Origin: Siphonodentalium dalli | Lineage: Eukaryota; Mollusca; Scaphopoda; Gadilida; Siphonodentaliidae | Reading direction: 5' to 3' | Assembly: GCA_032622095.1 (NCBI GenBank) | Contig: CP136069.1 | Location: 51,258,760-51,322,759 of the forward strand | DNA length: 64,000 bases | Part shown: one piece after another, positions 12,566-24,019 of the stretch | Layout of the letters: every line of letters begins with the position of its first letter | Numbering within the stretch: the stretch's first letter is position 1 | Made by a program: the position numbers and the translations under genes | The notes under the pieces: generated by a model | What the model was told of the DNA's origin: nothing | The model's database searches: none | The model's input: only the letters and a program-made list of their open reading frames with translations

Positions 12566-15500
12566 ATGCAAAAATTACTTGTTCGTACAGTTCTAATAAG
12601 TATGCTTTTGATTATTTTGAGCAATGACGTGCATAAAAATCCAGGTCCGCGTGAGAAGGAGACATTATCAATTTTCCATTATAATGTCCGAAGTCTAAGA
12701 CACAAATTGTCCAAACTAACTGAGCATATTGATGAATATGATATTGTTTGTTTTACAGAAACCCATTTAAATGTTGGTTTTCCAAGCGAAAAAATATTGC
12801 TTCCTAATTATCAGGGGCCAATTAGATTGGATAGAAACGAACGAGGAGGTGGTCTAGCAATTTACTTTGCTGACGGTCTCGTATTTAAACATATTCCTCA
12901 ACTCGACTTTGATGATGAAATACTCTGGTTCGAAATTGGTTCGAAACAAAAAATTCTGCTATGTGTGACTTATCGATCAGAGAAGGAATGTATAGAATCA
13001 TATTGGAAAGACCTAGAATCCTCTGTTGAAAGCGCTCTTTCGATAAATCCCTCCCTGATTATTGTCGGTGACTTAAATTGTGACCTTTTGAAACAATCAG
13101 GACCATTGCACGATATAAAAAGTAGATGGACTCTAACGAACGCTATCACCAACCCAACTCGTGTGACTGGAAGCTCCTCGACCTTGATCGACCCAATTTT
13201 GTTAAGTGATACTCTATCATTCGTTAACGCATCCACTATTGATCTGGGCCACTCAGACCATTATGCGACCACCATAGAACTACTTACACCCAATCGTAAA
13301 TCAGAGACATGCATTCGTCAGGTATGGAATTATACCAAAGGTGATTACTTAAATATGAATGCAGAGATCCATGCAATAAATTGGACAGATGTTTTATCTG
13401 AAAGAGGCACAAACATAAATGTAAATACAATGGTAACCATTTTCACAGACATGTTCCTTAATATTGCAAAAAAGTATATACCATTTCAAACAATTACAAT
13501 TAGGACAAATGATAAACCATGGTTTGATAGCTCTATTAGATTAAATATAAGAAAAAGAGATCGCTTAAGAAAGAAAGCTTTAAAATCAAATACACAAATG
13601 CACTGGGACAAGTATAAACAAATTCGAAATAAGATAAACAACATGAAAAAATTTGCAAAAGAGAAATATTTTTTAAATCTGGATGAAAATTTGAAACTCA
13701 ACACAGGTCCAAAGCAATTCTGGCATGTCGTGAAACAGCTGCTTAACAATTTTTCTAATAAGAGTAAAATCCCAACTCTAGAGTTTAACAACTCATTTTA
13801 TGATTCTGATGAAGAAAAGGCTGAACTGTTGAACAAAATGTTTATAATGAATAGCACCATAGACAGTTCGGAATCTGACATTCCCAATTTCGCAAATAGA
13901 ACAGCATCAAATATAAGCTCGATAGAAACATCCGAAGATGAAATTTCGACTATTCTCAAATCTTTATCTACACATAAAGCCAATGGTCCGGATGGTATCA
14001 GTAACAAAATGTTAAAGGAAAACCACAGCTCAGTATGCAAACCACTCAAAATAATATTTAATAAATCGCTGAAGAGCTGTTGTTTTCCGGACACATGGAA
14101 ACGTGCTGATGTCATACCATTGTTCAAAAAAGGAAAATCACAAGATCCAAATAATTACAGACCCATTTCACTTCTCAGTTGTGTTGGAAAAGTTCTCGAA
14201 AGAATCGTTCACAATAAAATGTTTATACATTTGCAATCCAGAGATCTCTTATATTCGCACCAGTCTGGTTTTATTCCCGGTCATGGAACGGAACTACAAC
14301 TGATAGAAATTATTCATAATATAGTAGAAGCGCTTGATAAAGGTGATACGACATGTGCAGTATTCTGTGATATTTCCAAAGCCTTTGACAAAGTGTGGCA
14401 TCGTGGTCTTATACATAAGCTCGATAAATATGGTATTAAAGGAGATATTCTTAAATGGTCTGTGAACTACCTTGAAAATCGCAAACAACGCGTACGAATT
14501 AACTCCAGTTTTTCCAAATACGCACCTATAACAGCAGGAGTCCCCCAAGGATCCGTAATCGGGCCTCTTATGTTTCTCATATATATAAATGACATTTCGG
14601 ACAATTTAGAATCCCGAGCTAGACTATTTGCCGATGATACATGTCTCATGAATGCAAACTCTGATCTACAAACTTTAGAATCGACGATAAATAATGACAT
14701 GCGGAAAATCAATGAATGGGCTGAAAAGTGGATAGTCAAATTTAATAGTGCCAAAACTAAAGTACTGCTGTTTACAAGTATAGAAAATATTATAAAACCA
14801 GATATAGTTTTCAATGGAGCTACCCTTGATTATACGCACAGTCACACACACCTGGGTATTGACATCTCAGAAGATTTATCATGGAATATTTATATCGAAA
14901 ATATATGTACTAAAGCCTATGCAAGACTTTCCCAAATGAGAAAACTGAAATATCTTCTTAACCGTCAGACTCTCGAAATATTATATTTATCTCACGTCCG
15001 TCCATTAATGGAGTATGCTAGTTGTGTATGGTTTGGAGCACCTGACTATCTATTAAAAAGACTAGATGATATACAAATCGAAGCTGCACGTATAGTTACA
15101 GGTTGTACAAAATCGGTCCCCCATGATAGGTTGCTCTTTGAACTCGGATGGGAGAGGCTGGAAAGTAGGCGGTATGTTAAACGAATGAGTATATTTTACA
15201 ATATTGCAAACGGCAAAGCCCCCGCCTACTTAACTCAGCTTCTTCCGTCAAAGGTTAAGGATAAATGTGATTACGAACTGAGAAATGCATCAAATTTAAA
15301 TCGTCCCATTTCAAATAGCAAAAGAACAGATAAAACTTTCTTCCCCACATGCGTTATGGATTGGAACAAATTGGATGAAAAAAAAGAAAGAAACATTCCA
15401 CTCGATAGGTTCAAGAAAGCACTAGTAACTAAGCCATTAAAACCACCAACATATTTTTCATATGGTAAACGGCTATTGAACATCCTTCATTGTAAACTGA

Positions 15501-15799
15501 GGTGTGAATGTAGTAATCTACAAGCTGATAAACTTCAAAATTATATAGCAATTTCTGCTACATGTAGATGTGGACATTCTGTAGAAAATGCTTTCCACTA
15601 TTTTTTTGAATGCCACCTACACTTTGAAGAAAGAATTACACTTCGTAATAATCTTCTGCGCTTTAATATACATTCAGTTAAAACACTAATATTTGGGGAC
15701 CCGAACTTAAAACAATTAGAAAATGAACATATCTTTAAAGCTGTGCAAAATTACTTACGAGATACAACTCAAGAGGAAAATCCGACAAAGTTCTATTAA
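12566..15799 (+). CDS. LINE polyprotein: APE-type endonuclease and reverse transcriptase
   Basis: About 1077 residues from the chosen Met at 12566. The frame is open upstream to an ATG at 12419, but that ATG lies in the minisatellite. After a hydrophobic N-terminal stretch and a 2A-like motif comes an APE-type endonuclease: N in FHYNVRSL, E in FTETHLN, GDLNCD and the terminal LGHSDH, about residues 85-290 counting from 12419. A linker follows, then the reverse transcriptase: NNYRPISLLS, the DISKAFDKVW catalytic Asp, AGVPQGSVIGPL and FADD at about 737-740. The C-terminal region has a CxC-x8-H-x4-C cluster (residues 1049-1065) typical of this kind of LINE tail. There are no stops or frameshifts, so the copy is young and possibly competent. 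It nicks target DNA and reverse-transcribes its own RNA in the nucleus. No separate ORF1 gag-like frame is visible. Confidence 0.93.
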   Translation: MQKLLVRTVLISMLLIILSNDVHKNPGPREKETLSIFHYNVRSLRHKLSKLTEHIDEYDIVCFTETHLNVGFPSEKILLPNYQGPIRLDRNERGGGLAIYFADGLVFKHIPQLDFDDEILWFEIGSKQKILLCVTYRSEKECIESYWKDLESSVESALSINPSLIIVGDLNCDLLKQSGPLHDIKSRWTLTNAITNPTRVTGSSSTLIDPILLSDTLSFVNASTIDLGHSDHYATTIELLTPNRKSETCIRQVWNYTKGDYLNMNAEIHAINWTDVLSERGTNINVNTMVTIFTDMFLNIAKKYIPFQTITIRTNDKPWFDSSIRLNIRKRDRLRKKALKSNTQMHWDKYKQIRNKINNMKKFAKEKYFLNLDENLKLNTGPKQFWHVVKQLLNNFSNKSKIPTLEFNNSFYDSDEEKAELLNKMFIMNSTIDSSESDIPNFANRTASNISSIETSEDEISTILKSLSTHKANGPDGISNKMLKENHSSVCKPLKIIFNKSLKSCCFPDTWKRADVIPLFKKGKSQDPNNYRPISLLSCVGKVLERIVHNKMFIHLQSRDLLYSHQSGFIPGHGTELQLIEIIHNIVEALDKGDTTCAVFCDISKAFDKVWHRGLIHKLDKYGIKGDILKWSVNYLENRKQRVRINSSFSKYAPITAGVPQGSVIGPLMFLIYINDISDNLESRARLFADDTCLMNANSDLQTLESTINNDMRKINEWAEKWIVKFNSAKTKVLLFTSIENIIKPDIVFNGATLDYTHSHTHLGIDISEDLSWNIYIENICTKAYARLSQMRKLKYLLNRQTLEILYLSHVRPLMEYASCVWFGAPDYLLKRLDDIQIEAARIVTGCTKSVPHDRLLFELGWERLESRRYVKRMSIFYNIANGKAPAYLTQLLPSKVKDKCDYELRNASNLNRPISNSKRTDKTFFPTCVMDWNKLDEKKERNIPLDRFKKALVTKPLKPPTYFSYGKRLLNILHCKLRCECSNLQADKLQNYIAISATCRCGHSVENAFHYFFECHLHFEERITLRNNLLRFNIHSVKTLIFGDPNLKQLENEHIFKAVQNYLRDTTQEENPTKFY
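12626..12649 (+). other. 2A-like translational recoding motif in the LINE ORF
   Basis: Encodes DVHKNPGP, directly after a hydrophobic stretch (LISMLLIILSN). The 2A ribosome-skipping consensus is D(V/I)ExNPGP, with cleavage between the last G and P. 2A and 2A-like sequences at the N terminus are known in several non-LTR retrotransposons. Here the usual Glu is His, so activity is uncertain. If active, a short N-terminal peptide would be released from the endonuclease/RT protein. Confidence 0.65.
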
Positions 15800-16149
15800 G
15801 ACGCTCGCATCATTTGAATGCAAATTGTAAAAATGTTAACAATGCACCATGAGGTACATGTATCACATTTAAAACAGCTACTTGAAATCATTATTGAAAT
15901 TATTTAGAATTGGTGGGGTGGTGAGACTATACAAACTATTTTTCAAATAATATAAAATGATATACTGTATGTATACACTTGTAAATATGTTATACCTATT
16001 GTGTTGACAACCCCAATTATTATGTATCAGTGTTATAACGGCAATTGGGAGAGGGGGTTATGTATAAGTGGATCGCACTTGTCCTCCAATCCCAATGCCA
16101 ATCTGTATTGTTATATACTTATTGGTAATAAATATGTTTAAACTAAAAC

Positions 16150-16640
16150 TAATGGGTTGTGAACGTTGTATGTGGTGGCTAACGGCGTATCTGGCTGGTG
16201 AACAACGTAGAATGGGCTGGTGAACGACGTGAATGGTGCATACTGGGGTGGTTAATGGCGTATACTGGACTGGTGAACGACGTATAATGGGCTGGTGAAC
16301 GACGTATAATGGGCTGGTGAACGACGTATACTGGGCTGGTGAACGGAGTATCATGGGCTGATGAACGGCCTATAACGTACTGGTGGACGGTGTATACTGG
16401 GCTGTGAACGGCGTATAATGGACTGGTTAACGGCGTTATAATGGATTGGTTGACAGCGTATACTGTACTGGTGGACGGGCTGTGAACGGTGTATACTGGG
16501 GTGGTTAATGGAGTATAATGGGCTGGTGAACGACGTATAATGGGTTGGTGAACGACGTATAATGGGCTGGTGAACGGCGTATAATGGGCTGGTGGATAGC
16601 GTATAATGGGCCTTTGAACGGTGTGTCATGGGCTGGTGAG
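16150..16640. repeat. 22-bp minisatellite, right part (begins with the LINE target duplication)
   Basis: Continuation of the same 22-bp array, about 22 degenerate copies (GGTGAACGACGTATAATGGG plus CT). The first ten bases duplicate those before the LINE. The array ends near 16640. Confidence 0.92.
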
Positions 16641-16647
16641 CAGAATA

Positions 16648-16680
16648 TATACTTTACCGACTGAGCTGAACTACATATAC
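16648..16680 (-). repeat. tRNA-like A-box fragment (possible SINE remnant)
   Basis: Read on the minus strand, TAGTTCAGCTCAGTCGGTAAAG resembles the 5' half of a tRNA with its internal A box, as in tRNA-derived SINEs. A similar but more degenerate sequence lies at 18923-18950 on the same strand. No B box or complete tRNA cloverleaf is seen, so this is a weak call. Confidence 0.3.
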
Positions 16681-16704
16681 ATGTAATGGCTTAGTGCGCT
16701 ATTA

Positions 16705-18903
16705 GTCTGGTCGATAAACTAAAATTTTAGGGTCAACCTAGAAAAAATTTGGACTAAGTTGGTTTCTATACCATTTTGAAGAGGAATATATCCTCTATAA
16801 CATATCCAAAATCCGCTAAAATCCGCTTTGAGCATTTTCTGTAATACGAGATGGCGTCCATGATGGCAGTTGGTATAGAAACATCCTGAATTTCGGTGGT
16901 AGGTGCGCCACCAAATACCAAATTAGTAATAAAATTAAATTTACACAAGCAATGCTTAGTCGTAAACCATGTCGGTAGAATTGCTGTCCAATATGGCCGC
17001 CAAAATTGACAAAATCGAATGAAATTTACTATTTGCGGAAAATTGAATAGCTGGTCATACAAGAACGAACATGCCCTCGAATTATACGAGGAAGAATGAC
17101 TTCAGAATATAAGGGGAGCTATTAATACTAGTATGTAAGATTTCTCTCTAATGTATCTCGCGAGAGAGCAACCAAAAGCCAGGTCTCATACAACGATTAA
17201 ATGTGGACTTTTTGGGCGCCAAGAAATAGAAGAATAACACAGTTTTATCTGTACTGTTTATCTTAAATCGTGTAATATATGTGTATTAAAACAGTTAAAT
17301 GTGATCTAATAGGGATGTATTCATTGTGTGACCTTTTTAGAAGCAGAAATATATGTAATGAAAACATTCTCACGAATATGACCGATAATCATTTATTTTT
17401 CAATCTACAACACACAATCTGTCAAAATTCACTACTATAGAACAGTATGAGAGCTATTCTTATGGTACTAAGTAAAACGTGTAGATCCTATTGTCCGTGT
17501 CTTAAAATAGTAGTCATAGTTGCCTCCAGCCAAGTGATTAAACACGCATATTTCACTTTTATCACACAAATACATGGTGGTATACCATGAACGCAATTTA
17601 TCAAAATACAAAGGATTACAATAGACTATCTTCAGTAAATTCTCAACATAACCAAATTTGCCTACATACTCTGTGGTAGAGACTGTCTTTATAACTGGAA
17701 ATTATGTGCACATAAATGCACTAAGGCCACATATACGTGAAACGTACGACCTTTTCTGCAACCGCATCGCCGCGTTTACCCATTCTCCCTAATGTTACAC
17801 ATATCTGCTGCATACAAAACCACAAATAGCAACATTGAGTGAATGGTAAACGCAGCACTAATAACTGTAAATGCCGATGACCTGATATTTAGCGCAAATA
17901 TGTGAGTGGCAATGATAACATAATTTCAAACAATAAGATACTGACAACTAATAGTGTGCATTGCGTGGTACATACTCCTGTTGTAAAGTGCCGATTGAAG
18001 TAATTTGAACAGAATTGTCTAGTAAGAAACCAGTTTGAGAGCACCGTGAAAATTAGTACTAAATAAAATGTACCATGTACAGTCTCTTCGATCTAGTGAG
18101 ATAGGGTACTATTCTGTTGAAGAGATAAGTGTTTCTTTACAGTATACTCAGCATTACGACATACGTGTATGGTTTATTGTCACGGAGAGTGTTGGAAATT
18201 CCGGAAATATAACTAGTATTTACACAGATAGGGTGGGCACTTCAGTTTCTGCGTTACATTCAATAATTAATCATCATTCCAAAACGAAACTACCACGCAC
18301 TGTGTGACGAATGACGAAATATTACTGCGTGTGTTGCATGCCCGAAATAACTGTTTTTGGTCCGACTGTTGGATGTATTCTAATAAGATATCCCGAACGT
18401 AAATCATTGGGTTAACGTGCGTAGCAGTGATCGATAAATCATTCAGATAGATATGTTTTAATTATATGTGTACCTTTAAAGATATATAACAACATTCTTG
18501 TAAATTACAAATGTGTATTTTCGCTTATAGGATGTTATCCAATATGTTGCTTTCGTCGTAGCATGGATTGTAGTTGCGGCCATTTTGACAGCCATTTCAT
18601 CGCCGCGATTGCATTGTTTTCTGTTCTTGTCACTCTATTCGCCCCCTATACTCTTTTACACAAACTGGTATATATCGGATGGAGGATTAATGCGTTCTGG
18701 TGTCGCCGATGAGGGATATTGTAGAAAAACGTACTTCACAAGGTCGAAAAATGAGCATTTTTTTAAATCTCTGTAAAAAAAATTGCTCAAAGCGGATTTT
18801 AGCGGATTTTGGATATGTTGTAGAGGATATATTCCTCTTCAAAATGGAATACAAACCAACTTAGTCCAAATTTGTTCTAGGTCAAACCTTTTATCGACCA
18901 GAC
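16705..18903. mobile_element. 2.2-kb nonautonomous DNA transposon with long terminal inverted repeats
   Basis: Termini GTCTGGTCGATAAA / TTTATCGACCAGAC, each followed by TA, suggest a TA target duplication (16703-16704 and 18904-18905). The inverted repeats extend about 130 bp (16705-16840 and 18775-18903) with roughly 10 percent mismatch. They contain the motif AACATATCCAAAATCCGC followed by a second AAAATCCGCT. The interior has no transposase that I recognise. A 79-codon frame at 18068-18307 and two T-rich stretches are all that is visible. Superfamily unknown. Confidence 0.75.
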
Positions 18904-18905
18904 TA

Positions 18906-20585
18906 TATGTATACATGTAGCATGTACTTTATCGATTGAGCCCCGGCATATGTGTCCTATTTTCATACATAACTTGAGATATATTCCGCAGTTATTGTCG
19001 ATAGCTAAGTGAATGGAAATTGAACTATATGAGAGTCCCTCTGAGAAATAGATTGGTGCTCATATCATCATTAAGACTTGGCTCACGTTTTGAGATACGC
19101 AGAAGAAATTGCGCATTCAAATGCTAATTTTACTCATTTCGTGACTAAGAACATGTTCGCTGCACGGCATAAGTATTTTAAAAGTGGCGTTCTTATAGAA
19201 CTCAATTTTATCCCACTTTGGTTTAGTTCCTCTTTCGTATAATATTGTGTTCACTTCTGAATTTATTTGATGATACCAACGCGATGTCAGCCACTTGTTG
19301 AGGAGTTAATACAGTGTATATGAATGCAAAGGCAATCTCATATATTGTCGTTGTTATGGAGTTAGACAAGGAACAAGTTGGTAAATCATCGAATCTGGTA
19401 TCATTCGAAAGAGATATTTGCCAACAAAAATCCTGCTTGGGGTAGTTTGGGATTTTTTTTAATTCAAGATAGCCACTATAAGTTGGCAAATGCTTCGTTC
19501 TGCCATTTGTGGATCGATATGTCCCAGTAGATGCGCAGATTATATTGTAGAAATGTATATCCACCACAAAGTCAAAATCGTGGTGTGCAGTTAAAATATT
19601 TAAAAACTTACCAATACCTGCATAATAGTTCAATGATATCCTGTTCGACCCCATGGCCTTCATCCAGACGATGACATGAACAGTTTATATTTTCGTAGAT
19701 AGATAGCTTGGATAGTTTATAAGACCGTGCACATAAAATGCCAGGTTTACATTCATGACTAAGTTCGTCTTGTGTGACCGAAAATTACCCAACTAAAAGA
19801 GTGTTTTCATTAAAAATAATTAGTTTAGCTACAATCACTATAACAGTTCAGCAAACGATATATTGTGAATTACATGTTTCAAATGAAACCTTGATTTCTG
19901 TTAGATGTTTGCTTTTATTATGTTCTGGATATAAACAAGTTATTAATTCGTGGCATAAATATAGCCAGACTATACATGTATAAAATATTATGCATCTGCA
20001 AAAATTACTGAAGTGACATAGATTATTATCACCGATACAATAATAGCTCGTTTTTCCATAAGTTCCCCACAAAAGTTGGCTATTTTGTTCATTCTTTTTA
20101 GATACAAAAACAATGTTCTGACAACAATCGTTAGATCAACCTTCGCATCCAACTGTGTTTTGAGTAAAAATAAAATGGTCATAACTTTGACAACAGAGAG
20201 AGATAATCTTGTATTGACGTCACATGTGCATCCACAATACATAAATGTTTTACATAAACAAATAATGATATTACACCCGGCCACATGGGGCCAATATAAG
20301 TAATGCTTATAGTATGTAATTGCATGCGTGCGATGTTATGTTCAGTGGAATTGCGTTGAAAATTCTTGGAATTAATCGTTCATCCGTGTATATATATCGG
20401 GGAAAACACAGATTTATCATGAGAGTTGCAATTAGTTTACAATTCCAAGAGTTATTTATAGCATTTATAGAGACGATTTTTTCTTTTCATAAAGGCATCA
20501 AAAAGGAATTTTGCTAACTGACGTGGATATGAAATTATATGAGTCAGTGCATGCATCATTGATATTTTCACCAGTAACAGTAATA
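18906..20585. other. No recognisable gene; one unassigned 146-codon minus-strand frame
   Basis: The longest open frame is minus 19223-19663. It encodes a mixed-composition protein with no domain, signal peptide or family that I recognise. It could be an exon or chance. The rest is AT-rich DNA with small overlapping frames on both strands. Confidence 0.3.
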
Positions 20586-21420
20586 TCAACGGGAATAGTT
20601 TTCAGGATCCGATACATATACATACAGAGGGCAACGCAAAAGAACATGGCTTTCATCCTCTATTTCTTGCAGGTCGCACAGAGTACATATTCGTTCATGA
20701 ACTTTCTCATTTCGAAATCTGCCAGTTTCTATTCTCAGCTGAAGTATTGCGCAACGAAATTGAGCCAAGATCGATCGGTGATATTTGTCATTGTTCATAC
20801 TGAAATATTTCTCAGTTTCATATAGGTTTTCTTGTATAATCTGTAAGTTCGTAGCTTTGGGATATAATTCAGGTTTTCTAGCCAGTTATCTGCACGAATT
20901 TGAGTGAGTTTCAATTCTAGATCGGTAACATTACATGTTTGTATATTTTAAAAGGTATGTATCATTCCAGCTACAGTAAGAATGTCAGAGAAATTGGTAC
21001 TCCAACCATCTGATATTTCCACGAGATCCCATAAGAAAACTGTTTTGACAAGTCGTTCCTCAGACGATTTAATAAGATGGTTCCAAAGTCTAGCCATATT
21101 GACCCATCGGCGTAATCTACTTGTTTGGATACCAATTTCGCCTTCAATTGCTAATAACGGACAAAATCGATGGACGCCAATGAAATACCTGAATGATCTG
21201 TTTTGAACCATGTCTATACAAGGGTATTTTCCCCAGACACCAGATGCATAATCCATAATTGGGCTAACACAGTTTTGGAAAATTTTACCAAAAGTTTTGA
21301 AGCATATGTCCTTCTATGTGTGAACATTTGATATGATGGCCCGAGGGCTGTACCCGCTGTATCTCGAAATTTGAAGAGATGAGTCTTCTACGACCTTATT
21401 GAGGGCGCATTATGTGTTCA
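20586..21420 (-). pseudogene. 3' remnant of a second LINE (post-RT region)
   Basis: The minus strand reads, with frameshifts and a stop, the region downstream of the reverse transcriptase of a non-LTR element. In order: ALGPSYQMFTHRRTYA, then FQNCVSPIMDYASGVWG, FRYFIGVHRFCPLLAIEGE and RRWVNMARLWNHLI, then FRCAILQLRIETGRF and the Cys/His cluster CTLCDLQEIEDESHVLLRC. These are standard landmarks of LINE C-terminal regions, but the sequence differs from the intact LINE at 12449, so it is another family. The endonuclease and RT are absent, so the copy is 5'-truncated and decayed. The 5' boundary near 21420 is approximate. Confidence 0.85.
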
Positions 21421-21819
21421 GTGTAAGTCTGCAGGATCCGCGACGAGTTTTCGCGGAGTCCACTATAATGTAATCAAATTGTTACCGTCGACATCTCTAA
21501 TGGTGTTAGTCTGGGTCGTATCTGACTGGAAATTATTACATCTATATCCTGAATTCTTCTGGAACTTTGCTGACATAAGGAGGATGTTGTTCTTGTATAT
21601 CTCCACGTTTTTCACAAGAGTCTTTAGTATAGCATAATCTGAAGTGGGTCCAATTAGTCTGAACAAATTTTCCTCACCTAGCGCGGCATACGCGTTTTGT
21701 TGGTTTAGATATCTTTATTTAATCGAGAATTGAGTCATATATACATACAACACAATACATATCGCATGCATTGGGTGGATTAGCGAGATCTGTTTCCATT
21801 CGATGATGTCTTCTGAACA

Positions 21820-21876
21820 ACAAGCAAGACTACATGTATTGACCTTGGAGTGTGGTCAATAGTCTTGCTTGCTGTC
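21820..21876. repeat. Short hairpin
   Basis: ACAAGCAAGACTA..TTGACC is followed after a short loop by GGTCAATAGTCTTGCTTGCTGT, its near-complement. Function unknown. Confidence 0.6.
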
Positions 21877-21959
21877 CAAAAGACAAAACCTCGGGAAATA
21901 GTCTTCCTTATTGTTACGCGGACTTAATGTCTCACATAATTTTTTTGGTCAAGTCATTG

Positions 21960-22150
21960 GATTAAAACATAAATGGTCCCCGCTTTGTTTATACATTGTC
22001 GAACAAGAACGAGCGATATCTGTAGATTATTCCTGACACATGGTACAAATAAGGAGCGTTTGTGTCACTTCGGTCAGACAAAATTAAAACAGCTGGAAAA
22101 TTACTAATGACTGATAAGTTGTTCTATAGTATAAATAAATGACGAAGGTG
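21960..22150 (-). mobile_element. Diverged relative of the 493-bp TTAA MITE
   Basis: Contains, on the minus strand, the diagnostic pair of AACGCTCTTT-like boxes (AACGCTCCTT and a degenerate partner) separated by 43 bp, plus matching flanking words (CTTATTTGTACCAT..CAGGAAT). Ends cannot be defined. Identity to the young copies at 31087-32112 and 44448-44940 is low. Confidence 0.45.
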
Positions 22151-22254
22151 GCAGGTTTGACGGATTTATGGATTTCAAATCCCCATAGAACAAACTGTAG
22201 GAGGAATTGATTACACCAATATGATGGAAAGTGCATATTCACTAAATATGTTGC

Positions 22255-22650
22255 ACATCTTCAATGTGTCAAGAAAGGGTCAATAACTCATAATATAAAA
22301 CATAAAATATATCTATGTCGAAAAATGGCAATAACCCCACCAAAATGACCTCGACTAAACTGATTGACATCTGTGGCAAGTTAAACAACAAAATAATGTA
22401 AAATGACTGAATACAGCAGCCTCGGACGCAAGATGCGTCCCAGGATGTACGATTCTATGCCGACAAATGGCAATAACTCCGCCAAAATGAGTCTGACCGA
22501 ACTCAAAATCGGAAGTGCGCAGATTCCCATGCTGGCTGATATATGTGCCACGTTTAAATGACAGAATACAGGCTCGGACAAAGTTCCGGATGGACGGACG
22601 CACGCACGGGGGACATATTACTATAGTCCTTCGGTGGAATGTCGGGGACA
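22255..22650. repeat. Dispersed repeat with two degenerate internal units
   Basis: AAAATGGCAATAACCCCACCAAAATGA (near 22322) recurs as AAATGGCAATAACTCCGCCAAAATGA (near 22466), about 145 bp apart. The segment ends in GGATGGACGGACGCACGCACGGGGGACAT. GGACGGACGGAC followed by a GGGGGACATA-like end is familiar to me from mollusc interspersed repeats. No coding function is assigned. Confidence 0.55.
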
Positions 22651-22954
22651 ATAAATGATATATGCCGCGTAATCTGTCAACCTATATTGTCGCTGCTAAC
22701 ACATTATAAATATATATTTTTAAAGAATCAATAGCATGCTTCTTTATTGGATTTTCTCTGATCCACACATTCATCTTCCTCGCGATAACCGGCACACGTA
22801 TGGACCAAGCGCGATCACTCTATCACATTTTGTTTGAAACTATCTCACCATTCAAAATAATGCAAACAGAAAGAAATTTCCAAGTGATATTAATTACAAA
22901 GTATATTATTTCAGAAAATAATCTTTGTCATCTATATACCAGTCAGTGTTGAGT

Positions 22955-23375
22955 TTATTACACGGCCATGGCTCACTCGACGTTCCAAATTGTGTCCAGT
23001 AATTAGGAAGGAGGTATAAGATAGGTTGATAAATACACGAAATATTGATAAACGGCTTAATATGCTCTAAAAATATTCACCATGGTCACAGCAATTTTCA
23101 ATATTTCGCACAGAAGTGAAACAAACGCTCTTTATTTATACCATACCAGGAACAGACTAACAAGGAACGCTCTTTTCCATGCCGTGCATATGGCTGTTGT
23201 TTGTTTGTGACCCAACCACCTGTTCAAAGTGTCATGACTTCAATGCGTCTTTCTGGGACATAATAACGCCCACATAAAAGTTCAAGTATTTGTTGACCTA
23301 TTTAGATATCGGGGAAATTTCAAAAGCGAATACTATTTTGTGTATTTTAGAGCGCAAACCGCCACGTGGCTTTAA
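22955..23375 (+). mobile_element. Old copy of the 493-bp TTAA MITE family
   Basis: Has two AACGCTCTTT boxes (23124 and 23166) exactly 42 bp apart, with the word CCATACCAGGAA between them as in the young copies. It ends in CGCCACGTGGCTTTAA, resembling the young terminus GCCGCACGTGCCTTTAA. The left end is uncertain. Confidence 0.55.
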
Positions 23376-24019
23376 GCTAGTAAAATTCCCTTTAGTGGTT
23401 GATAGATTATCAACAAGTTGACTTTTATCACCACCCATGCGTCATGAAGACTAATATGAGCCAAACAAGGCAGAGTTATGTCCCATCGCCAGGCTATTCA
23501 GACCACTGCCATCACGTGCTAGTACCACTATTTGGAATAGAAAATATCAGGTTAGTGCAGATTATACCCGTGTGCTGATTACAGATCGGTGATTTGGTTT
23601 TCTCAGGGCAAACAACCTAACGTGTTAGTCTAGGCCTGGGTGGAGGCGAGGTATCGCCTAAAACAGGAATTTTTGGGACTAGTTTTTTCTTATGGCAAAA
23701 TTATCACTGATTTCGAGTCCGGTGGTCGCACAGCAAAAAAGTGGGCGTCAAATTGGCATTTCGAGCCTATGAACAATTTTGTAAAAACAAAAGTGTTAAA
23801 ATGGAACAATATGTTTTCTTGAAGGTGTCTTCACTTCCGCATTGGTTGTGAAAATGAAAGCAATATTATTGTTTTAACACCAGCCGCGTCGAGATCGTTA
23901 TTCCTTGCTAAAATGTGATCAAATGGATCTCAAATTCGTCGCAATTTTATACGAGATTTATTAACCTCGTCCACGAAATTCTATCAACATATTCGTATAG
24001 ACATGATCTATAACACCAA
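23376..24019. other. No recognisable feature
   Basis: AT-rich sequence with only short open frames and no repeat or motif that I can identify. Confidence 0.5.

Larger units (their letters stand above)
12449..16149 (+). mobile_element. Apparently intact CR1/Jockey-superfamily LINE inserted in the minisatellite
   Basis: A 3.7-kb non-LTR retrotransposon with an uninterrupted ORF for endonuclease and reverse transcriptase. It sits inside the 22-bp array and is flanked by the same 10-mer TAATGGGTTG (12439-12448 and 16150-16159). Joining the flanks restores a normal array unit, so this is most simply a target-site duplication. The 3' end after the ORF is about 350 bp of noncoding DNA ending in AATAAATATGTTTAAACTAA and a short AAACT-type tail, not poly(A). 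The 5' untranslated region is short (about 117 bp) and could be slightly truncated. The exact clade (CR1, L2, Rex1 or Crack-like) is not resolved. Confidence 0.92.

Noticed and set aside
16766-17062. 98-codon minus-strand protein
   Set aside because: It lies within and next to the terminal inverted repeat of the 2.2-kb element and has no domain.
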